A model generated the notes under the pieces. The model was not told where the DNA came from. It made no database searches and saw only the letters and a list, made by a program, of their open reading frames with translations. Positions 43,422 to 52,869 of a DNA stretch of 64,000 bases are shown here, one piece after another (position 1 is the first letter of the stretch; every line of letters starts with the position of its first letter). A program made the translations under genes and the position numbers. Source of the DNA: Moritella marina ATCC 15381 (lineage in GTDB: Bacteria; Pseudomonadota; Gammaproteobacteria; Enterobacterales; Moritellaceae); assembly GCF_008931805.1 (NCBI RefSeq), contig NZ_CP044399.1, forward strand, positions 1,798,001 through 1,862,000, given 5' to 3'.

Positions 43422-46016
43422 TTATGGGTTATTCATTTTATCCAGTGCATCATACATCGAATCATTAATTCTTAAACTGCGAAATAGCTGTAATATATTT
43501 TCTTCATGAGAATAATTAAACTCAATTGGACGCTCAACACTTGGGTTGCGGCCTTTAATACTAATCAATAACTTAGTTTCACCGCTCGGCTTAAAATCCA
43601 CATCACTGTGTAAATGATCATAATGCAAATTTTCCAATAACTCTAACGCATAACGTAATTGCGGTTGTGTTAATTTTAGCTGATCGATAGTCACGTTATC
43701 TTTAATTTGAATGATACCGCCCTGAGCTTGTCCTTCGATTACACCGTCGGTTATCGAGACAGCAGACCCCTGCAACACAAATGGTAAATCAGCTTTTAAT
43801 AATCCTGTCACGTTCACACCCGGAACTTGATATAATTCAACAGCCTCTGGTAAAGATAGATTGCGAACCTGTATCTGACCAACAATATGATCAAAATCAG
43901 TAATTAACAATGGTAAAACCGAAACCTGGCCTGAAAATATCTCAGCCGAGGCATTATCAACCGCGACTTGCACCTGTCCACCAACTAGCGACACTAAACC
44001 TGAGACGGCTATATTATCAACTACTGGCCCTATATTTATAGTTGCGACATTGCCACCAATGGTACACCTCGCCATTAATGATGTCGCAATATCAGCATCC
44101 TTGCTATCCATGTTACAGCGCCAATTGGTTTGCAATTCAGACGCGAGAATATCCTTAAAATTCACACTGTCTGCCGTTAATTCACCCTTAACAGTTGCCG
44201 TTAAATAGGGGCGTTTTTCGTTTAAATTTAACGTGTAGTTAAGCCTGTTTGTTACCAGTGGCGATATGTCTAAGCCTTTAGGCAAAGGATTAGCATGCGT
44301 AACAAACGCCGGAATACTTTGTGCAGGCACCAGCCAACTCCCCGTGGCTTTAGTTGGTGCAAGTCCTAACAAGCTCAAGGTATTCTTACTTTTCAGTGCT
44401 GTATCATCAAGTTGCCAATCAGAGTTCAACGTAAGCGCCTTACTATTAAAATCGACTTTATGCTGTGCGGTTAGCCTGCTTATCTTATACGCTTGTTGAT
44501 ATTGATTATTATATGAGTTGGTTGCGAAAGCACTCGTAAAGGGTAATAGCTTATTATCTTTGATATTAACGCTTGTCGGTGCCAGTAATTCAACCGTAAT
44601 ATTATCACTCGACATGTCGGTATACTCAAACTGTTGCGCTGTTATCTTTGCCCGCTTAACAAATAGCTCAATCGGTAATACTTTACTTGTCAGGTCTATT
44701 TTCGCATACCCTTGCGCTGCGACTTGTATCGGCATCGGCGCAAGTCCATCAACCACATTAATATATCGACTGTTACCATCGACAGTCATAGCCCAAGCAG
44801 TTTGCAAAAATTGCGGTGTCAGTAATAGTTTATCCACTTGCAGCGCTAACTTATTATCCGACATAGATATAGCTGTCGCGAGCTGTTGCGCAGTGATCTG
44901 CCAGTTGTTTATATCACGCTCTTGTATGCTCAGCTGTAAGCCTAACGGTAATTTCGGCGTGATAGTGACAGGCGTTAGTTTACTTTGTAGAAAGGATTTG
45001 GTTTTATGAGAGGATTCGGTTTGCAAAAAAGGTTGGCATACACTGCTTGTCATATCAATGAATGAACCAAATAAAGCGCAGTTATCTGCAGACACAGTAA
45101 TCGGCTCCATACTACCCAAGGTTAAATCGACCGTATCAGCTAACCAAGTATTATCCGCGAGCGTTAGTTCGGTAGTTAAGGTAAGGTTGGCATTAGTGAT
45201 CAAGGCTTGCTGTGCTTTCTTTAGCTCGCCATCATTAAGCCAAACAGAAACCGCGATACGGTCTATATTCTCAGGGTTAAACGCCAGCTCAAGCTTGATA
45301 AAACCAGATAGTAAACCTGTAAACTCTGGTAATAACAGATTCATTATTGGTTTCGTTTTCGCTAAATCTGTTAGCAATAATGCATGAAGTTGTTTATGAC
45401 TATCGCCCTCTTTGCTTTTGCCATTAAGCGGATCGGTTTTGTCGCTAAGTTGATCTGTTGTGTAATGAAACTGGGCAGTGAGTAATTGCTGATCTTGCTG
45501 CCACACAGAAAAGCCAAATTCAGGGGCCGCATCGTTATAACGAAAGACAATATTTTTCACATCAAGAGTATTTAACTGTAGGCTTGACCAAGACTGGATT
45601 TTATCCTCGGCAAAATCAGGTAAATTATCACCTCGTACCGTGATATTGGTAATGTGCAGATCAGGGACCCAATCAGGTAACACAGGCATAATCAATGCTG
45701 TCGTATTCAATTCTCCATCAGTGGCTTGAACTTGAGTCGCTCGCTGAAACTGTAAATAATCTATGCTTAAATCAACGTTAGCTAACGTGATGCTTTCAAT
45801 AAACCAAGGCTGTTTCAGATCAAACGTCATCACTAAGCCAGTTAACTGCTCGACTTTAATACCGTGGTTGTTAGCAAAATGATTGCTCACTTGAATAATA
45901 ATGTTTTCACGATAGCTAAAGGAAATAGCGACACTTAACATCATCAATGTCGAGACACCTAAGATCCAACGACCGAGATGAAATGATGCTTTTTTTGCTT
46001 GCTGCGGTGTCGACAT
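43422..46016 (-). CDS. ydbH: YdbH-like AsmA-type intermembrane phospholipid transporter
   Basis: 864 aa. A single N-terminal membrane helix (about 14-34, ILGVSTLMMLSVAISF) anchors it in the inner membrane, and the rest is a periplasmic beta-rich rod (many alternating strands, for example GINPLPKGLDISPLVTNRLNYTLNLN-type repeats, and the conserved end VDFKPSGETKLLISIKGRNP). With YnbE and YdbL it carries phospholipid to the outer membrane, in parallel with TamB and YhdP. The length matches E. coli YdbH. Confidence 0.92.
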   Translation of the reverse strand: MSTPQQAKKASFHLGRWILGVSTLMMLSVAISFSYRENIIIQVSNHFANNHGIKVEQLTGLVMTFDLKQPWFIESITLANVDLSIDYLQFQRATQVQATDGELNTTALIMPVLPDWVPDLHITNITVRGDNLPDFAEDKIQSWSSLQLNTLDVKNIVFRYNDAAPEFGFSVWQQDQQLLTAQFHYTTDQLSDKTDPLNGKSKEGDSHKQLHALLLTDLAKTKPIMNLLLPEFTGLLSGFIKLELAFNPENIDRIAVSVWLNDGELKKAQQALITNANLTLTTELTLADNTWLADTVDLTLGSMEPITVSADNCALFGSFIDMTSSVCQPFLQTESSHKTKSFLQSKLTPVTITPKLPLGLQLSIQERDINNWQITAQQLATAISMSDNKLALQVDKLLLTPQFLQTAWAMTVDGNSRYINVVDGLAPMPIQVAAQGYAKIDLTSKVLPIELFVKRAKITAQQFEYTDMSSDNITVELLAPTSVNIKDNKLLPFTSAFATNSYNNQYQQAYKISRLTAQHKVDFNSKALTLNSDWQLDDTALKSKNTLSLLGLAPTKATGSWLVPAQSIPAFVTHANPLPKGLDISPLVTNRLNYTLNLNEKRPYLTATVKGELTADSVNFKDILASELQTNWRCNMDSKDADIATSLMARCTIGGNVATINIGPVVDNIAVSGLVSLVGGQVQVAVDNASAEIFSGQVSVLPLLITDFDHIVGQIQVRNLSLPEAVELYQVPGVNVTGLLKADLPFVLQGSAVSITDGVIEGQAQGGIIQIKDNVTIDQLKLTQPQLRYALELLENLHYDHLHSDVDFKPSGETKLLISIKGRNPSVERPIEFNYSHEENILQLFRSLRINDSMYDALDKMNNP

Positions 46017-46258
46017 TAAAAAATAATCCTTATCAATATAACTGCCTATCTGATTTAGTATCCTGAACTACAAGTCTAATCAAATCAAGCAGCTCATTCT
46101 ATATACAGCATGACGAAGCACCAAATACAATACCTTATACATTAATATTTATACTTATTGATTAATACCAAGAGCCTTATAAATCAAACACAATACTTTA
46201 ACACTTTGTCACACTTAGGTAATATCACCCCACCATAAAATAACTCTAAAGTATTAGT

Positions 46259-46792
46259 ATGAAGCATCGCGGTTTTACTCTCATCGAATTAGTCATTGTT
46301 ATTATTGTACTCGGCATATTAGCAGCGACAGCTGTACCTAAATTTCTTAATTTACGAGGTGATGCTGAAAGAGCTACATTAAAGGGATTTTCAGGCGCAT
46401 TAAAGAGCGGTATTGATATAATTAGCGCGAAACACAAAGTAGAAGGCAGTCCTGTATTTCTAAAGTTCGAATCTCCAGAGTACCGAATTGGTGGTTACTC
46501 AATTGCTTTTAACGCGCTAGACATCCCAGAAAAAATACTCAATTACCCAACTTCACCGGCGACTACATTTTGTGAGGCCATATGGAACGTAGCTGTAAGT
46601 GGAATGCTCGCGCATGCTGACTCGACATTAGACCCAACTGTCACTATCACTCACGCTGCACTTTCAGATTTATTTCGTGCACGATGTGGTTTTAAGTATA
46701 AAGATTATGGTTCTATTTTCTACATGAGTGGAGAAGGGAAAGTATGCACTCAGTACAAAGATGATATTATTCCCGAAACATGTAAAATATAA
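46259..46792 (+). CDS. Orphan type IV pilin-like protein (MSHA-like)
   Basis: 177 aa. The prepilin leader MKHRG is cut before FTLIELVIVIIVLGILAATA, the usual N-terminal helix with Glu5. The globular part has two late Cys pairs (FCEAIWN, RCGFKYKD, VCTQYKDD, TCKI) typical of MSHA pilins. It would be processed by PilD and enter a pilus or pseudopilus. No assembly genes are near, so it is an orphan. No good ribosome binding site is seen. Confidence 0.85.
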   Translation: MKHRGFTLIELVIVIIVLGILAATAVPKFLNLRGDAERATLKGFSGALKSGIDIISAKHKVEGSPVFLKFESPEYRIGGYSIAFNALDIPEKILNYPTSPATTFCEAIWNVAVSGMLAHADSTLDPTVTITHAALSDLFRARCGFKYKDYGSIFYMSGEGKVCTQYKDDIIPETCKI

Positions 46793-46818
46793 CGCTGCTC
46801 ATCAAGTGATAATAAATA

Positions 46819-47070
46819 ATGGCAAAACCAAATAAGAAAGGTCCAACGCAAACCGTTGAGATATTTTGCAGTAAGTGCAAAGCACTGCTGTTTAAATACC
46901 GTAAAGGCGGTAAAGGCAGTCTGGTGAAGTGTTTTAAAGAGCGTATCGTCACCGACTATTGCGAAACGCCCTGCACTTGCCCTAAGTGCGAGCAAGTGTT
47001 TGCCCGAGATACCTTGGTACGAGGCACACCAGCTTACAAAATGGTTGGTGGCAAGGTTACAATGAAATAA
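46819..47070 (+). CDS. Small zinc-ribbon protein
   Basis: 83 aa, basic, with two CxxC pairs (FCSKCKALL and CTCPKCEQVF) plus a further Cys pair region (KCFKERIVTDYCETPC), so a zinc ribbon. It lies 26 bp after the pilin gene and may be on the same transcript, though no functional link is evident. The role is unknown; binding to nucleic acid or a partner protein is possible. Confidence 0.75.
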   Translation: MAKPNKKGPTQTVEIFCSKCKALLFKYRKGGKGSLVKCFKERIVTDYCETPCTCPKCEQVFARDTLVRGTPAYKMVGGKVTMK

Positions 47071-47094
47071 TAACAGAGCAAGAATAAGTCCTAC

Positions 47095-47622
47095 TTAGTT
47101 ATAAATCTCACCTCTAAATTCCACCTGCGTTAAATACAAACGCATTTCAAATTCGAGCTGATGATAATCAGGTAACATATGCTGGCAAAGCTTGTAGAAG
47201 GCTTTGTCGTGGTTCTTTTCTCTTACGTGAGCCAACTCGTGTACCGTAATCATTTGTAAAAAAGGTTCAGGACAGCGCCTAAACATCTCACTAATACGGA
47301 TCTCGTTTTTACTTTTCAGTTTATTACCCTGCACACGCGAAACAAATGTATGTAAACCCAAGGCGTTATTCACCACATGAATTTTAGGATCATAAATGAT
47401 TTTGCTAATCGGCGATGATTTCTTCAAATAATTGTTTTTCAAATCCATCACAAATTCACGTAATTTCTTATCATTGGTAATTTCATGAGTATGCGGATAT
47501 TTCGTTAATAAGAACTTACCGAGTGTATCTTGTTCTAACATCTGTTTTACTTGGCTTTTAACTTGATCTGAATAAGCTGTTAAGTATTTAAGTGCGGTTG
47601 AATCTATTTTTGAAGTGGACAT
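47095..47622 (-). CDS. YgjP-like metal-dependent hydrolase/metallopeptidase
   Basis: 175 aa. A DUF45/YgjP-type domain carries HELAHVREKNHDKAFYKLCQHMLPDY, that is, HExxH plus a downstream His and a conserved LPDY end. It was earlier called WLM/M48-like peptidase; E. coli YgjP has been described as a nucleotide hydrolase, so activity is uncertain. No signal peptide. The N-terminal 60 residues are helical and specific to this subgroup. Confidence 0.8.
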   Translation of the reverse strand: MSTSKIDSTALKYLTAYSDQVKSQVKQMLEQDTLGKFLLTKYPHTHEITNDKKLREFVMDLKNNYLKKSSPISKIIYDPKIHVVNNALGLHTFVSRVQGNKLKSKNEIRISEMFRRCPEPFLQMITVHELAHVREKNHDKAFYKLCQHMLPDYHQLEFEMRLYLTQVEFRGEIYN

Positions 47623-47781
47623 AAGTAACTAGATACTGATAATTTGAATAACACGTATTTTACCTTATCCTTTACTCATTCGATAGTCAGTTGTAGGCTA
47701 AAATAACAAGACCAAATAAGCAGTTGATCAGCGTTCGATATACTTTTACAATAACCTTTTTATTATTATGGATGCACAGTT

Positions 47782-48126
47782 ATGTCATCAGATACTTTAG
47801 GTACCAGCGCAGTTTACAAGCGTATGGAACAAGGCTATCGCGAGAAAGCACTTAAGTTATTCCCATGGATATGTGGCCGTTGTACACGCGAGTTTGTTTA
47901 TTCTAACTTAAGAGAGCTAACGGTTCACCACATGGATCATGATCACAGTAACAACCCAAATGACGGGAGCAACTGGGAATTACTGTGCTTATATTGCCAT
48001 GACAACGAACATTCAAAATATACTGAGCACGACCAGTATGCAACAGAAGTTGAAGCTGGCGATAACAACCAAGAATCAGCGACATACAACCCTTTCGCAG
48101 ACTTAAAATCGATGTTCAAAAAGTAA
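47782..48126 (+). CDS. yajD: YajD-like HNH nuclease family protein
   Basis: 114 aa with CGRCTREF, LTVHHMDHDHSNNP and LCLYCHDNEHSK, an HNH motif with a zinc-binding CxxC pair on each side. It matches E. coli YajD, a predicted nuclease with no proven function. It ends at a strong bidirectional hairpin. Confidence 0.9.
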   Translation: MSSDTLGTSAVYKRMEQGYREKALKLFPWICGRCTREFVYSNLRELTVHHMDHDHSNNPNDGSNWELLCLYCHDNEHSKYTEHDQYATEVEAGDNNQESATYNPFADLKSMFKK

Positions 48127-48177
48127 CATTTCTTTAAACAGTAAATACTGATGATAACTTGTATATCGTAGATACTA

Positions 48178-48225
48178 AAAAGCCGTAATGACGTAACTTC
48201 AAACGAGGTCATCATTACGGCTTTT
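48178..48225. terminator. Bidirectional terminator between yajD and the Omp85-like gene
   Basis: A 14-bp stem AAAAGCCGTAATGA with its complement and a long inner loop that itself pairs weakly. T-runs are present on both strands. Confidence 0.85.
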
Positions 48226-48258
48226 CTATATCATCACAAATCTATAAAGACGGCACAA

Positions 48259-49590
48259 CTAGAATGGCTGGTTAACCATAAACCACATCTGTGCTTCTTC
48301 TTCACTTTTCGCATAATCAATACGAACAACAACACCTTCAACATTAAAACGCAAGCCTAAACCAGCCGTCCATTTTAAGTCATCATGTAACTCGGCCATA
48401 TCAAAACTATCAGCTACCTGGCCACTTTCAACAAATGCACTCCACTGCCACCACGGGAAGCTATAAAACGGTAAGTTATGTAACGGTTGCCAATGTGGCT
48501 TGACGCGGTATTCAGCGCTATATGCGACAGCACTTCGACTGTAGAACTGACCTGATGAATAACCACGTAAACGGTTAAATCCGCCAAGTTTAATACCTGC
48601 AAAAGCAGGTGGTCGGTGCATCTCTCCGGTACCACTGCCGCTTTCCCAAGTTGGGGTGTCAGCAAGGTAATAGTTAAACGCTAAAACTTGCTCTTTAAAC
48701 AGCACATTTTCATCAAGCGGTACAAAAGCACTTTGCTCAACTTCCCAAGTAGTCCAGCTATTACGCTCGTCATCACCAAAGTCACGGCGCACTGTGAATC
48801 GAGTTTGACTACCCGACTCCGTATCACCAACACTGTCGCGATTATCCCAATTCAACTGTAACTCTAAACCTTGTGCAGCATTAGGGAGATACTCATAATT
48901 AGTCACATCACGCTGCTGCTGAAATGGCGTTATATTAATACTGGTCACGCCAGATTCGAGCGGGTTAAACGTGATATCACCACGCAGTGGTCTTAAACTA
49001 CGTGCGCCACCATTAACACCTAAACCCCAAGGTAATACATATTTAGCGTTTACTCGTAACGATGATTCCGTACCTTCGGCAATGATCTTATTGGTTGCTA
49101 GCGGGTCATTCGGTGTTCTTGCCGCTGGCACATAATAAATACCATTACTCAAATAACTACGGTAATACTCCGCTGAAAAAAGCCATTGTTTTAAACCCGG
49201 TAAGGCATAATTGTTAAGCCCAATAAAACCAATATAACTGTCATTTTCACTGTATAAACCGAGACCAAATATCGATGCTTGCGGCTGCCCTGCATGCTTA
49301 ATAATACCGGACACACCAACAGCAGTACCCAATTGTTCTGTTGATATGATAAAAGGCACACCAGCGACTTCAGTATCAAAATGAGGCATAGCTGTTGCTT
49401 GCTCTAGGTTTGAACTGACAGTAGCATCACTATTTTCCGTTGTATTTACCGCATTATTTCCAGCAACATGTTCAACTGTGTTTTCGCTAGTATTCTCAAT
49501 GTTATTTTTTGTAGTCTCTTTGGCACTCACCGAAATAGGCATCAGTAATGCACTACATAACAGTGAGGCACAAATATTCTTATAAGACAC
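48259..49590 (-). CDS. Omp85/TamA-type outer-membrane barrel without POTRA domains
   Basis: 443 aa. A signal peptide (LMPISVSA) is followed by a polar Asn/Thr/Glu-rich linker (about residues 25-70), then a barrel of alternating amphipathic strands ending in Phe (MWFMVNQPF). The GGFNRLRGYSSGQF segment is the RGY/RGF motif of the Omp85 lid loop, as in the bacterial surface antigen D15 fold. No POTRA repeat is visible, so it is a short family member that may act as a porin or partner barrel, not as a BAM core. The monocistronic gene has a terminator after it. Confidence 0.82.
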   Translation of the reverse strand: MSYKNICASLLCSALLMPISVSAKETTKNNIENTSENTVEHVAGNNAVNTTENSDATVSSNLEQATAMPHFDTEVAGVPFIISTEQLGTAVGVSGIIKHAGQPQASIFGLGLYSENDSYIGFIGLNNYALPGLKQWLFSAEYYRSYLSNGIYYVPAARTPNDPLATNKIIAEGTESSLRVNAKYVLPWGLGVNGGARSLRPLRGDITFNPLESGVTSINITPFQQQRDVTNYEYLPNAAQGLELQLNWDNRDSVGDTESGSQTRFTVRRDFGDDERNSWTTWEVEQSAFVPLDENVLFKEQVLAFNYYLADTPTWESGSGTGEMHRPPAFAGIKLGGFNRLRGYSSGQFYSRSAVAYSAEYRVKPHWQPLHNLPFYSFPWWQWSAFVESGQVADSFDMAELHDDLKWTAGLGLRFNVEGVVVRIDYAKSEEEAQMWFMVNQPF

Positions 49591-49885
49591 TTATACTCCA
49601 AAGGCATAATAAATAAAGGCAATAATCAAGTTCGATCAGGAAGATATCCCAAAATTATCTATTTGTACACGGTAGTAAGGTACTAAACCACCACTTCAAT
49701 CTAATTAATTATTAAACATAATAATTCACAACAAACTCTGATTATTTTATCCTCTTATGTAAATAACTGTATCCTTCACACTATTAATCTATGATTAAAG
49801 ATAATAATTAAAAGTCGTGTTATAGAATGAATACGACAGTAAATAGAAGTAATCCAGTGTTTGGGGTTAAGATATAAGGTTCATA

Positions 49886-50710
49886 ATGAAAACAGTTTTT
49901 TTAAGTTTATTCATCATGCTCACCAGTAGTTTTTACTCGGTGATGAGTGTTGCTAAGCCATTATCCTATTGGGATAAAAGTGTTCCCTCAATGGCGCAAG
50001 ATGTTGATCATAGCCAGTGGCAACAAATTCTAAATCGCTACTTAGTCGTTGCAGGAGACGAGACTGCTATTAACTTGTTCAATTACCAAGGTGTCACTAG
50101 GGCAGATAAAGTCATTCTTAAACAATATCTCACTCAATTACAAAGTATCAACCCGTTGTTGCATACCAAATCTCAGCAACAAGCTTATTGGATTAATTTA
50201 TACAATGCATTAACAGTACAATTGATATTGGATAACTACCCTGTCAAATCCATTACTAAACTAGGTGAGCGTTTCTTTTCTTTTGGCCCTTGGGATGACG
50301 ATGCGGCAAAAGTTAACGGTAAGGCCTTATCCTTGAATGACATCGAACATGAAATACTGCGCCCAATTTGGAAAGACCCACGCATTCACTATGCAGTTAA
50401 TTGCGCAAGTTATGGCTGTCCTAACTTATCAGCAACAGCCTTTACATCCCAAAATGTAGAGCAACAGTTAACAGCAGGCGCTTATGCTTATATTAATCAC
50501 CCACGGGGCGTAACAGTTAAAGGCGATGATTTGGAAGTCTCGAGTATTTATAAATGGTATGCAGAAGATTTTGGCGATAACGAGAAAGCGTTAGTGACGC
50601 ATTTACAGCGTTATGCAAATCCAGCATTAAAGCAAGCTTTGCTGATGTTTCAACAAAGCCCAGGAGATATAGATTATGAATATGATTGGCGGTTAAATAA
50701 AGCTGAATAA
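49886..50710 (+). CDS. Periplasmic DUF547 protein
   Basis: 274 aa with a signal peptide (cleavage near residue 24, VAKP). The DUF547 core includes QQAYWINLYNALTVQLILDNYPVKSI, LNDIEHEILRP and IHYAVNCASYGCPNLSATAF, with the conserved Cys pair. The fold is thought to be a papain/transglutaminase-like one with no defined activity. It is monocistronic and ends at a hairpin. Confidence 0.87.
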   Translation: MKTVFLSLFIMLTSSFYSVMSVAKPLSYWDKSVPSMAQDVDHSQWQQILNRYLVVAGDETAINLFNYQGVTRADKVILKQYLTQLQSINPLLHTKSQQQAYWINLYNALTVQLILDNYPVKSITKLGERFFSFGPWDDDAAKVNGKALSLNDIEHEILRPIWKDPRIHYAVNCASYGCPNLSATAFTSQNVEQQLTAGAYAYINHPRGVTVKGDDLEVSSIYKWYAEDFGDNEKALVTHLQRYANPALKQALLMFQQSPGDIDYEYDWRLNKAE

Positions 50711-50712
50711 TA

Positions 50713-50740
50713 AAAGGATTCATCTGGTGATGAATCCTTT
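50713..50740. terminator. Bidirectional hairpin
   Basis: A 12-bp perfect stem AAAGGATTCATC with TGGT loop, between the DUF547 gene and the second pilin gene. The minus side runs into TTTTATTA. Confidence 0.8.
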
Positions 50741-50746
50741 CCGAAG

Positions 50747-51292
50747 TTATTTATGCGTTGTTACACTGCCGTTATTACTATCATAGCGGATGTATAATGA
50801 CCGGTTATTCGTGCGTTGATACTGACAAACACCTTCCTTCTCTGCCGGTTGGTTATCAGAACCATAAACCGCAGTAAACTCATCACTTGTTCCATCTTTA
50901 GCAAGTTTATTACTACCGGTATTTAAAATTGTATTCCATAGTGATGCACAATCGGCAACATTATCAGTGTTAATTGAAGTGCTATCAGGATCAGGATAGT
51001 TTTGTGCAGGCCAACCTGCAGCGTTAAAATCAATAGTTCCTTCTGCACCAGCACCATACAACTGTACATCATCATTTGAGGTAATATCGGTTGGAGATCC
51101 CATGATAATCCATTTACTGTGGGCTAGATTAACCGCACTTTGCAGTGCCCCAGCCGTACCTTCAACAACAGCTATTTCGGCGTCATCGGATAAGTTTAAA
51201 AATTTAGGTAATGCGGTTGCAGATAGAACCCCAAGTACAATAATAACAATTACTAATTCAATCAGGGTAAAACCACGTTGATGCATTTTCAA
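50747..51292 (-). CDS. MSHA-type pilin-like protein
   Basis: 181 aa. The prepilin leader MKMHQRG is followed by FTLIELVIVIIVLGVLSATALPKFLNLSDDAE. The rest resembles MshA-like major pilins (GALQSAVNLAHSKW, Cys near DCASLWN and VCQYQ). It is close to the other pilin-like gene at 46259 in its helix, but differs in the globular part. It is a second orphan, with no mannose-sensitive haemagglutinin operon genes nearby. It may be a variant pilus subunit. Confidence 0.87.
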   Translation of the reverse strand: MKMHQRGFTLIELVIVIIVLGVLSATALPKFLNLSDDAEIAVVEGTAGALQSAVNLAHSKWIIMGSPTDITSNDDVQLYGAGAEGTIDFNAAGWPAQNYPDPDSTSINTDNVADCASLWNTILNTGSNKLAKDGTSDEFTAVYGSDNQPAEKEGVCQYQRTNNRSLYIRYDSNNGSVTTHK

Positions 51293-51363
51293 AGTTTAAA
51301 CCTTCTTAACAAATAAACAGTTGCACATTATAGTGCAACAACTCTAAATTTATAAGCTTTATC

Positions 51364-52641
51364 TTATTTTTCGTTTTTCGCACTTTCAAAATAATAATTA
51401 ATACGACTTCTCGGATTAAGATATTCGTAAATTCGCTCTGGTAACTTATCCGGTTTAAGTACCCCTGTAATAGTTAGCTGACGTTCTTCTAAATCAATAA
51501 TCGGCGCTTCAGCTCGCGGTACTTCTGGATCATAAATAAGAATATTCGGATACAGTAAGCGATCTGAATTAACCGACAGCACCATACCTATTTGATCATT
51601 CGATAATCGCACAACACTGCCTGGAGGATAGATCCCTAATATCTTCACCAATAGTTTCAAATCACCTTGGTTATATTTATTCTCGCTATTTTTATATAGC
51701 CAAGACAATGCATTCGACGGTACTCGCGCTTTGGTGATATCCAGTGGGTGACACAGGGTATCGTATTTATTCACCACACTAACCAGTTGTACCAGAGGAT
51801 CTATATTATCGCCCGCTAAACCTTGCGGGTAACCACTTCCATCTAAAAGTTCATGGTGCTGAGAAATAATCGCTTTAGCATCTTCCGGAAAAGTATCGAC
51901 TAAATTAACAAAATCTAGGCCATATTTAGGGTGCAGCTTTAAAAAATTCAACTCTGCGCTCGTGAGTGCCGTCTTTTTTCGAAGTATCTGTGGTGGGATT
52001 TTTAGTTTACCCATATCATGAAATAATGCGCCCATGCCGATGGTTTTAATTTCATCTACCGCCAAACCTTTCATCTTAGCCAGCAGCATAGATAGTACCG
52101 ACACATTCAATGAGTGATAATAAATATTTTCACTCTCTTTGGTTTCACTCATCAAATGTAAAACAATATGTTCTTCTTTTAACAGTGACTCGGCCATATT
52201 GCCAACAAGTTGAGAGGCTTCATCAATCGCATTAAGAGGGCGACTGGCGAGTTTAGTCATCACAGAACGAACTTGCACAGCAGCTGATTTAAAGTTTTTT
52301 TCTGTTTTGATTATCTTGCGGCGGTGGCTCTTTAATTTTTCAATATTCCCTTGCTTCGATTCCCACAATTCACGATGGACCCTGTCTAGCTGAAGATTAG
52401 ATATATCAGTAGGGACGGTAGTTAGATCAATTTTCGATGTCGGTGGTGGTAACAAGCCATTATCACTACGCTGCGGATAAACAGCAACGTGTGAAACACC
52501 CAGTTTACGAATAAGTAATAATTGCTCTTCTGTGTCAATTTTAAAATTATTGAACATGAACGGATGGTCACACCAGCCTAAGGGTAATTTTATATAATTC
52601 CCGACTTGGATACGATCAACTGTTACTTTAATACTACTCAT
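51364..52641 (-). CDS. HD-GYP cyclic-di-GMP phosphodiesterase with DUF3391
   Basis: 425 aa from the ATG at 52641; a TTG at 52653 is less likely. The N-terminal DUF3391 segment (VTVDRIQVGNYIKLPLGWCDHPFMFNNFKI) is followed by HD-GYP with HSLNVSVLSML, the HD motif LFHDMGKLKIP and the GYP block HHELLDGSGYPQG. The active residues are intact, so c-di-GMP hydrolysis to pGpG/GMP is expected. It would act in lifestyle switching. It lies near a pilin gene, but no operon link is seen. Confidence 0.92.
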   Translation of the reverse strand: MSSIKVTVDRIQVGNYIKLPLGWCDHPFMFNNFKIDTEEQLLLIRKLGVSHVAVYPQRSDNGLLPPPTSKIDLTTVPTDISNLQLDRVHRELWESKQGNIEKLKSHRRKIIKTEKNFKSAAVQVRSVMTKLASRPLNAIDEASQLVGNMAESLLKEEHIVLHLMSETKESENIYYHSLNVSVLSMLLAKMKGLAVDEIKTIGMGALFHDMGKLKIPPQILRKKTALTSAELNFLKLHPKYGLDFVNLVDTFPEDAKAIISQHHELLDGSGYPQGLAGDNIDPLVQLVSVVNKYDTLCHPLDITKARVPSNALSWLYKNSENKYNQGDLKLLVKILGIYPPGSVVRLSNDQIGMVLSVNSDRLLYPNILIYDPEVPRAEAPIIDLEERQLTITGVLKPDKLPERIYEYLNPRSRINYYFESAKNEK

Positions 52642-52869
52642 AATAAACCACAAAACAAAACTGAAGACGCATTTTAGTGGAACAAGTGCATATTTTAAAG
52701 CTGTTTATACTACAGATATGAATAATAATATTGTAAGTGGATTTTAATCACACATTTATAATATTAGATTAATAAATAGCGTCTAAAAAATACAAATAAA
52801 TAACAGGTCATATCAAAAAATAGATAAAACCTGATAAATTCATAAGCTTATAAATTATATAGGTCTAAC

